DNA from: Ramlibacter montanisoli
GTDB lineage: Bacteria; Pseudomonadota; Gammaproteobacteria; Burkholderiales; Burkholderiaceae_C
Length of the DNA stretch: 64,000 bases
Assembly (NCBI RefSeq): GCF_013087525.1
Contig: NZ_JABFCS010000001.1
Coordinates: 1,674,001 to 1,738,000 of the forward strand
Direction: 5' to 3'
Below, piece after piece: positions 55,293-64,000 of this stretch. Each line of letters starts with the position of its first letter. Positions within the stretch are counted from its first letter, which is position 1. Both the position numbers and the translations under genes were made by a program. The notes beneath the pieces are model-generated. The model made no database searches. It was not told the origin of the DNA and saw nothing but the letters and a program-made list of their open reading frames with translations.

Positions 55293-55874
55293 CCCCCAAT
55301 TTCTCGCTGTGCGTCTACTGCGGCTCGCGCCCGGGCGCGGATCCCCGCTTCGCCGAGGTGGCCACCGAGGTGGGCCGCTGGATCGGCCGCTACGGCGGCC
55401 AGCTGGTCTACGGCGGCGGCAACAACGGCCTGATGGGCATCCTGGCGGATGCGGCGCTGCAATCCGGCGCGCGTGGTGGGCGTGATCCCGCACTCGATGG
55501 TCGAACGCGAATGGGCCAAGCGCGAATGCACCGAGCTGCACGTCGTGGAGAACATGCACCAGCGCAAGATGCTGATGGCCGAACGGGCCGACGCCTTCCT
55601 CGCCCTGCCGGGCGGCATCGGCACCTTCGAGGAAGTGTTCGAGGCCTGGAGCTGGCGCATGCTGGACTTCCACCGCAAGCCGGTGGCCCTGCTGGACCAG
55701 GACGGCTACTACCAGCCGCTGCTACAGTTTTTGCAGCACAGCGTGCGCCACGGCTTCATGAACGCGGGGCAGATGGAGCTGCTGACGGTGGGCGAGGACC
55801 CGGCGACGCTGCTGCCGCAATTGGTGCAGGCCGCGGGGTTCGATCCGCGGCCGGTGGACGTCTCGCAGATCTAG
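55289..55874 (+). CDS. LOG-family protein (cytokinin riboside phosphoribohydrolase-like) (frameshift)
   Basis: ATG 55289 overlaps the dgkA stop. The N-terminal part FSLCVYCGSRPGADPRFAEV and LVYGGGNNGLMGILADAAL is typical of the LOG/Rossmann lysine-decarboxylase-like family. The frame breaks at the GC repeat 55467-55472. Two added bases give SGARVVGVIPHSMVEREWAK, then the signature LPGGIGTFEEVFEAWSW. Corrected length is about 195 residues. The family hydrolyses nucleoside 5'-monophosphates; the physiological role in non-plant-associated bacteria is unclear. Confidence 0.88.
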
Positions 55875-55875
55875 G

Positions 55876-56250
<375 letters not shown>

Positions 56251-57914
56251 CTAGGCGCGGAACTTGCCGGTAATAGGATAGCGCCAATCCTTGCCGAAGC
56301 TGCGGTGCGACACGCGTATCCCCACGGGCGCCTGCCGGCGCTTGTATTCGTTGATGCGGATCAGGCGGGCCACCCGTTCCACCGTGGCGCGGTCGAAGCC
56401 GGCGGCCACGATCTCCTCGATGCCCTGGTCGTTCTCCATGTAGCGCTGCAGGATCGCGTCCAGCACCTCGTAGGGCGGCAGGCTGTCCTGGTCCACCTGG
56501 TCCGGCCGCAGCTCCGCGCTGGGCGGGCGCGTGATGATGCGCTCCGGGATCGGGTTCGCCCCCGTTCCGTAGGGATCGTTGGCGTTGCGCCAGCGCGCCA
56601 GCTTGAACACCACCGTCTTGAGAACGTCCTTGATCACCGCGAAGCCGCCCGCCATGTCGCCGTAGAGCGTGCAGTAGCCGGTGGCCATCTCGCTCTTGTT
56701 GCCGGTGGTCAGCACGATGCCGCCGAACTTGTTCGACAGCGCCATCAGCAGCACGCCGCGGATGCGCGCCTGGATGTTCTCCTCGGTCGTGTCCTCGGGC
56801 AGGCCGGCGAACTCCTTGGCCAGCGAGGCCTTGAAGGCCTCGAACTCCGGCTTGATCGAGATCTCGTCGTAGCGCACGCCCAGGCGCTGCGACATCTCGC
56901 GCGCATCGATCCAGGAGATGTCGGCCGTGTAGGGCGAGGGCATCATCACCGCCCGCACCTTGCCGGCGCCCAGCGCATCGACGGCGATCGCCAGCACCAG
57001 CGCGGAGTCGATGCCGCCGGAGAGCCCCAGCAGGACGCTGGGGAAGCCGTTCTTTCCGATGTAGTCGCGCACGCCCAGCACCAGCGCATGCCACAGCTCC
57101 TCCTCGTCCGCGAGGTCGGGCGCGATCGGGCCGGAGAGCTGGAACGAAGTGGGGCCGGGCGTCGCCTCCACGTAGAACAGGTCCTCGCAGAAGGCGGGCG
57201 CGCGGGCGGCCAGCGCGCCGTCGGCGTTCACGGCGAAGGAGCCGCCGTCGAAGATCACCTCGTCCTGCCCGCCCACGAGGTGCGCGTAGATCAGGGGCAG
57301 GCCGACCGCCCGGGCGCGCGCGCCCATCTGCGCGATGCGCTCGCTGACCTTGCCCACGTGCATGGGCGAGGCGTTGGGCACCACCAGCAGCTGCGCGCCG
57401 GACACGCGGGCCAGCTGCGCCGGCTCCTCGAACCACGCGTCCTCGCAGATCAGCAGGCCGACGTTGACGTCTTCCACCTGGAACACGCAGGTGCCCTGCC
57501 CGCGCGTGAAGTAGCGGTATTCGTCGAAGACCTGGTAGTTGGGCAGTTCGCGCTTGGCATAGGTCTCGATGACCTTGCCTTCGCTGAGCACGCTGGCGGC
57601 GTTGTAGCGCATCTGCACCTGCACCGACTTGCCCTTGATGCCGGTGCCGTGCGGGTGGCCCACCACCACGTGCAGGCCCTTCAACCCCGCCAGCTCGCGG
57701 GCCACCGTTTTCACGGCATCATCGCAGGCAGCGATGAACGCGGGCCGCAGCAGCAGGTCTTCCGCCGGGTAGCCGCAGATGGAGAGTTCGGGCGTGAGCA
57801 CGAGGCGCGCGCCCTGCCCGTAGGCCGTGCGCGCGGCGGCGATGATCTTTGCGCGTTGCCCGCCATGTCACCCACCGTGACGTTCAGCTGGGCCGTACAG
57901 ATTTTGAGTGTCAT
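56251..57914 (-). CDS. nadE: Glutamine-dependent NAD(+) synthetase (frameshift near N-terminus)
   Basis: An N-terminal nitrilase-type glutaminase domain (MTLKICTAQLNVTVGDMAGN, ELSICGYPAEDLLLR, GLLICEDAWFEEPAQ with the catalytic Cys) feeds ammonia to a C-terminal synthetase domain with P-loop LLGLSGGIDSALVLAIAVDA and STGNKSE-like TTGNKSEMATGYCTLYGD. The frame breaks at TTT 57848-57850. One more A on the coding strand gives GNAQKIIAAARTAYGQGAR and a full protein of about 554 residues from ATG 57914. It is divergent from the DUF482 gene with 6 bp between start codons. Confidence 0.93.
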
Positions 57915-57920
57915 TGAGAC

Positions 57921-59069
57921 GTGCCGGACCTATCGACCGATTATGTTACCCGCGTGCTCGCGTCGCCGTGCGACGTGGAGGCGGACGCATGGAACGCGCT
58001 GCTCGCGCTCGCCGGCGGCTCGCCCTTCATGCGGCACGCGTACCTGGCGGCGATGCACGACAGCGGCAGCGCGGTGCGCGACACCGGCTGGACGCCGCAA
58101 TTCCTGACCCTCTGGCGCGAGGGCGAGCTGCAGGCCGCCTGCCCGCTGTACCTGAAGAGCCATAGCTACGGCGAGTACGTGTTCGACTGGGCCTGGGCCA
58201 ACGCCTACGAGCAGCACGGCCTGCGCTACTACCCCAAGGCGCTCACCGCCGTCCCCTTCACGCCGGTACCCGGCCCGCGCCTGCTGGCGCGCGACGCGGC
58301 GGCGCGCGCAGCGCTGGTGCGCTCCATCATCGCCTGGTGCAAGCAGAAGAAGGTGTCTTCGTACCACCTGCTGTTCGGAACCGAGGACGACATCGCCGCC
58401 TGCGCCGACGCCGGCCTGATGCTGCGCCACACGGTGCAGTTCCACTGGACGAACGCGGGCTACCCCGACTTCGACGCCTTCCTCGCGACGCTCACGCAGG
58501 AAAAGCGCAAGAAGATCCGGCAGGAGCGGCGCAAGGTGGCCGAGGCCGGCGTCACCTTCCGCCACGTGCAGGGCAGCGCGATCGCCGAAGCGGACTGGGA
58601 CTTCTTCTACCGCTGCTACGAGCGCACCTACCGCGAGCACGGCAACCCGCCCTACCTCACGCGCGACTTCTTCCGCCGCATGGCGGCGACCATGCCGCAG
58701 AACTGGCTGCTGTTCGTGGCCGAGCGCAAGGGCCGGCCGATCGCCACCAGCCTGATCGGCATCGGCGGCGACGTGGCCTACGGCCGCTACTGGGGCGCGC
58801 TGGAGCGCGTGGACTGCCTGCACTTCGAGGCCTGCTACTACCAGCCGCTGCAGTGGTGCATCGCCAACGGATACCGCAGCTTCGAGGGCGGGGCGCAGGG
58901 CGAGCACAAGATGGCGCGCGCGCTGATGCCGGTGAAGACCAGCAGCGCGCACTGGCTGGCGCACCCCGCCTTCGCCGACGCGGTGGAGAAATTCCTGGAA
59001 CGCGAAGGTCGGGGCGTGGAGAACTACGTGGAGCACCTCGAGCAGCGCTCCCCGTTCCGCCAGGGCTGA
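57921..59069 (+). CDS. DUF482 / GNAT-fold protein (peptidoglycan-synthesis-like)
   Basis: The product is 382 residues from GTG 57921. It matches the DUF482 family: SPFMRHAYLAAMHDSGSAV, GEYVFDWAWANAYEQHGLRY, KRKKIRQERRKVAEAGVTF and GRYWGALERVDCLHFEACYY. The fold is related to FemAB/GNAT acyltransferases. Some members are annotated as peptidoglycan biosynthesis proteins, but substrates are unproven. The start is only 6 bp from the nadE start, so the promoters overlap the coding ends. Confidence 0.88.
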   Translation: MPDLSTDYVTRVLASPCDVEADAWNALLALAGGSPFMRHAYLAAMHDSGSAVRDTGWTPQFLTLWREGELQAACPLYLKSHSYGEYVFDWAWANAYEQHGLRYYPKALTAVPFTPVPGPRLLARDAAARAALVRSIIAWCKQKKVSSYHLLFGTEDDIAACADAGLMLRHTVQFHWTNAGYPDFDAFLATLTQEKRKKIRQERRKVAEAGVTFRHVQGSAIAEADWDFFYRCYERTYREHGNPPYLTRDFFRRMAATMPQNWLLFVAERKGRPIATSLIGIGGDVAYGRYWGALERVDCLHFEACYYQPLQWCIANGYRSFEGGAQGEHKMARALMPVKTSSAHWLAHPAFADAVEKFLEREGRGVENYVEHLEQRSPFRQG

Positions 59070-59072
59070 GGC

Positions 59073-59615
59073 TCAGCCCGCCGGGTGTTCCTTGCGGTAG
59101 TTCTCGATGCCGTCGAGGACCTCGCGCTTGGCCGACTCCGGGCCTTCCCAGCCCAGCACCTTCACCCACTTGCCGGGCTCCAGGTCCTTGTAGTGCTCGA
59201 AGAAGTGGGAGATCGTCTTCAGCCGCAGCGGATTCAGGTCTTCCGGCTTCTGCCACTGCGTGTACAGGCTCAGCACCTTCTCGATCGGCACGGCCAGCAC
59301 CTTGGCGTCGTCGCCGGCCTCGTCCTGCATCTTCAGGATGCCGATCGGGCGGCAGGTCACCACCACGCCCGGGATCAGCGGCACGGGCGTGATCACCAGC
59401 ACGTCGACCGGGTCGCCGTCGCCGCTGATGGTCTTGGGCACGTAGCCGTAGTTGGTCGGGTAGTGCATCGCCGTGCTCATGAAGCGGTCGACGAAGATGG
59501 CGCCCGTCTCCTTGTCCACCTCGTACTTCACGGGGTCGGCGTTCATCGGGATCTCGATGATCACGTTGAAGGCGTCGGGAACATGCTTGCCGGGGGTGAC
59601 TTGGTCGAGGGACAT
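59073..59615 (-). CDS. ppa: Inorganic pyrophosphatase, soluble type I
   Basis: The product is 180 residues. Motifs are [20 protein letters not shown], the metal-binding [15 protein letters not shown] near residue 65, and [11 protein letters not shown]. It hydrolyses pyrophosphate from biosynthesis. It is divergent from the membrane-bound H+-translocating pyrophosphatase and converges with the DUF482 gene, 3 bp between stops. Confidence 0.95.
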   Translation of the reverse strand: MSLDQVTPGKHVPDAFNVIIEIPMNADPVKYEVDKETGAIFVDRFMSTAMHYPTNYGYVPKTISGDGDPVDVLVITPVPLIPGVVVTCRPIGILKMQDEAGDDAKVLAVPIEKVLSLYTQWQKPEDLNPLRLKTISHFFEHYKDLEPGKWVKVLGWEGPESAKREVLDGIENYRKEHPAG

Positions 59616-59692
59616 GGTTGTTTCGTTCTGACTGCGAAGGGGGGATCGGATCGGGGGAAACCCTGATTTTAGTCAATGACACTACCGACGCC

Positions 59693-59714
59693 TTACACAG
59701 TCATTTCTGTGTAA
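59693..59714. promoter_or_regulatory. Palindrome in the ppa-hppA divergent region
   Basis: TTACACAG (59693-59700) and CTGTGTAA (59707-59714) form a perfect 8-bp inverted repeat with a 6-bp spacer, near the middle of the 230-bp interval. The AT-rich context and central position suit an operator controlling one or both pyrophosphatases. The binding protein is unknown. Confidence 0.5.
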
Positions 59715-59845
59715 AGCCTTTACTGATAGAGTGCGCCGGTTGGCCAATCGCCTCCTGTGCGGAGTGACGAGGAAGCAACGCAGCGGGGGTTCCGCGGCGT
59801 TGGCGCCCCCTCGAAGACTCAAGCGAAACGACAGGAGAAACTTCA

Positions 59846-62079
<2,234 letters not shown>

Positions 62080-62081
62080 AG

Positions 62082-62112
62082 CAAGGCCCGCTGTCGCGGG
62101 CCTTGTTCTTTC
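62082..62112 (+). terminator. Terminator after hppA
   Basis: CAAGGCCCGC (62082-62091) pairs with GCGGGCCTTG (62096-62105) over 10 bp with a TGTC loop, followed by TTCTTTC. Confidence 0.85.
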
Positions 62113-62203
62113 GTGCATTCCCCGGCGTTGACACCGCCCGCTCCAGCATGCGAAGCTGCCGCCCGCGCCTGCCCGTGCGGCGGGCCTTTCCCTTCCCGAC
62201 TGC

Positions 62204-63022
62204 ATGACCGACCTCGTCGTCCGCCGCCTCCTCGTCGACATGGAGCAGCCCGTCGCGCGCCACTGGTGCGCGGGCGATGCGTTCCGCACCGCGTTGTTCA
62301 ACGCGCTGTCGATGAGCTTTCCCGTGGGCGAGCAGTTCTTCATCGACTCCGTGCGCAACGGCTTCAAGGCGCTGCCTGCGCAGAAGCAGGAGCAGTTCCG
62401 CGCCGAAGTCCAGGGCTTCATCGGCCAGGAAGCGACGCACCGCCGCCTGCACTCGCTCTACAACGCGCACCTGGACAGGCTGGGCCTGGTGAACGACTGG
62501 GAGCCGCGCGCCCGCGAGCGCCTCAAGCAGATGGAAGGCCTGGACGTGCGCCACTGGCTGGGCATCACCGCCGCCAACGAGCACTTCACGGCGATCTTCG
62601 CGGACTTCATGCTGCGCAACGCCGACCTGCTGGGCGAGCAGGACCCGCGGCTGGCCACGCTGTGGCTGTGGCACAGCGCCGAGGAGTCCGAGCACAAGAG
62701 CACCGCCTTCGACCTGTACCAGGCACTGGGCGGCAGCCACGAATGGCGCGTCAAGTGGATGCGGCAGGTGACCTTCTTCTTCCTGACCGACACGCTGCGC
62801 CAGACCGCCAGCAACCTGCGGCGGGACGGCACGCTGTGGAAGTGGAGCACATGGAAGAGCGCGGCCAGCTACCTGTTCGGCCGGCGCGGGCTGGTCACCC
62901 TGACGTACCAGCCCTGGCGGGCGTATTTCCGCCGGGATTTCCATCCCAGCCAGCAGGATTCCAGTGCCTCGGTGGCCTGGCTGCGGGAGCACGGCGACAG
63001 CTTCGTGCCCGTGGGCGGCTGA
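62204..63022 (+). CDS. Metal-dependent hydrolase, PF10118-type
   Basis: The product is 272 residues of the family annotated as predicted metal-dependent hydrolase. Glu and His residues that could bind two metals appear as GFIGQEATHRRLHSLYN (about residue 72), GITAANEHFTAIFADF and LWHSAEESEHKSTAFDLYQA (about residue 165), a ferritin-like diiron pattern. The reaction is not established. It stands between hppA and an aldehyde dehydrogenase, 25 bp before the latter, so the two may be cotranscribed. Confidence 0.85.
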   Translation: MTDLVVRRLLVDMEQPVARHWCAGDAFRTALFNALSMSFPVGEQFFIDSVRNGFKALPAQKQEQFRAEVQGFIGQEATHRRLHSLYNAHLDRLGLVNDWEPRARERLKQMEGLDVRHWLGITAANEHFTAIFADFMLRNADLLGEQDPRLATLWLWHSAEESEHKSTAFDLYQALGGSHEWRVKWMRQVTFFFLTDTLRQTASNLRRDGTLWKWSTWKSAASYLFGRRGLVTLTYQPWRAYFRRDFHPSQQDSSASVAWLREHGDSFVPVGG

Positions 63023-63047
63023 GCGCGTTCAGGGGCAAAATCGCCCC

Positions 63048-64000
63048 ATGCAACTCCATTACATCGGCAACTCCGCCGTGCGCTCCTCCAGCGAGCGCAC
63101 CCTGCCCGTCATCGACCCGTCCGACGGCCAGACCTACGACACCATCCAGCGTGGCACGCCGGAAGACATCGATGCGGCCGTGCGGGCCGCCCGCCAGTGC
63201 TTCGACGGTCCCTGGAGCAAGCTGAGCGCCGCCGAGCGCGGCCGCCTGCTGATGCGCTTGTCGCTCAAGGTCAGCGAGTGCGTGGACGAACTCGCCGCCA
63301 TCGAGCAGCGCGACTGCGGCAAGCCCACCAAGCAGGCCCGCGCCGACGCGGTGGCGCTGGCCCGCTACTTCGAGTTCTACGCCGGCGCCTGCGACAAGCT
63401 GCACGGCGAGACCCTGCCCTACCAGGACGGCTACACGGTGCTGACCTGGCGCGAGCCGCACGGCGTCACGGGCCACGTCATCCCGTGGAACTACCCGATG
63501 CAGATCTTCGGCCGCAGCGTGGGCGGCGCGCTGGCCGCGGGCAACGTGTGTGTGGTCAAGCCTTCCGAGGACGCCTGCCTGTCGCTGATCCGCGTGGCGC
63601 AGCTCGCCGCCGAAGTGGGCTTCCCCGCCGGCGCCATCAACATCGTCACCGGCTTCGGCCACGAGGTCGGCGACGCGCTGGCGCGCCATGCCGGCATCGA
63701 CCACATCAGCTTCACCGGCAGCCCCAAGGTCGGCACGCTGATCCAGCAGGTGGCGGCCGAGCGGCACTGCCCGGTGACGCTGGAACTGGGCGGCAAGAGC
63801 CCGCAGATCGTCTTTGCGGATGCCGACGTGGAACAGGTGCTGCCGGTGGTGATCAACGCGATCGTGCAGAACGCGGGACAGACCTGCTCCGCCGGTTCGC
63901 GCCTGCTGGTGGAACAAAGCCTGTACGAGCCGCTGCTGGCCCGCCTGGGCGAGGCCTTTTCGAAACTGCGCGTCGGCCCGGCGGCGATGGACCTGGACGT
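63048..64000 (+). CDS. Aldehyde dehydrogenase, N-terminal part
   Basis: The gene is cut by the right edge; about 317 residues are visible. It is an NAD(P)-dependent aldehyde dehydrogenase: VIPWNYPMQIFGRSVGGALA near residue 144, HISFTGSPKVGTLIQQ, the general base Glu in VTLELGGKSPQIV (about residue 246), and the catalytic Cys in QNAGQTCSAGSRLLVE (about residue 283). The N-terminus YIGNSAVRSSSERTLPVIDP resembles betaine-aldehyde or gamma-aminobutyraldehyde types. The substrate cannot be assigned. Confidence 0.92.
   Translation, partial: MQLHYIGNSAVRSSSERTLPVIDPSDGQTYDTIQRGTPEDIDAAVRAARQCFDGPWSKLSAAERGRLLMRLSLKVSECVDELAAIEQRDCGKPTKQARADAVALARYFEFYAGACDKLHGETLPYQDGYTVLTWREPHGVTGHVIPWNYPMQIFGRSVGGALAAGNVCVVKPSEDACLSLIRVAQLAAEVGFPAGAINIVTGFGHEVGDALARHAGIDHISFTGSPKVGTLIQQVAAERHCPVTLELGGKSPQIVFADADVEQVLPVVINAIVQNAGQTCSAGSRLLVEQSLYEPLLARLGEAFSKLRVGPAAMDLD

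Overview
This 64-kb window is high-GC bacterial DNA with dense, operonic coding. Gene content points to a betaproteobacterium of the Burkholderiales, most likely Comamonadaceae. The signs are the aerobic box benzoate pathway with a BoxR regulator, ilvBHC-pssA-leuA order, cysI-DUF934-cysH-cysD-cysN, a coupled aat/bpt pair, and a sigma factor-DUF3619-DUF3106-RDD operon. A Ramlibacter-like genome would fit, but genus is inference. I see no phage, insertion sequence, CRISPR array, plasmid or conjugation gene.

Layout. 1-0.95 kb: 3' end of a chemoreceptor. 0.95-11.9 kb: benzoate region, with boxR-boxC-boxB on the minus strand and, divergently, a flavodoxin-like protein, benzoate-CoA ligase and a five-gene Liv-type ABC importer. 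12.1-25.9 kb: a tightly overlapping glycogen/trehalose operon glgB-glgC-glgX-treZ-(malQ::treY fusion)-glgA. 25.9-27.6 kb: divergent LysR regulator and azoreductase. 27.6-36.9 kb: sulfate-binding protein, yggX, mnmC, a receiver-domain protein, then cysI-DUF934-cysH-cysD-cysN. 37.0-38.6 kb: 7Fe ferredoxin, ferredoxin-NADP reductase, tRNA-Asn. 38.7-43.4 kb: small ORFs, an orphan ABC binding protein, aat-bpt and an IclR regulator. 43.5-52.6 kb (minus strand): DD-endopeptidase; then ilvB-ilvH-ilvC-pssA, a leucine leader peptide with attenuator, and two different leuA genes in tandem. 52.7-55.9 kb: sigma factor, DUF3619, DUF3106, RDD, dgkA and LOG-family genes. 55.9-64 kb: PII protein, NAD synthetase, DUF482 protein, soluble and membrane pyrophosphatases back to back, a diiron-type hydrolase and a truncated aldehyde dehydrogenase.

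How it works together. Benzoate would be imported by the Liv-type transporter, activated by the ligase, epoxidised by BoxB and ring-opened by BoxC, with BoxR as regulator. boxA, the usual reductase partner, is not here. The glycogen operon covers ADP-glucose synthesis, chain growth, branching and debranching, and conversion of maltodextrins to trehalose. The cys genes take sulfate through APS directly to sulfide.

Caution on reading frames. Fifteen genes carry interruptions that can be explained as lost bases (22 events), mostly one base missing from a run of G or C. This looks like uncorrected sequencing error, so I annotate these genes as single CDSs over their full span rather than as pseudogenes.
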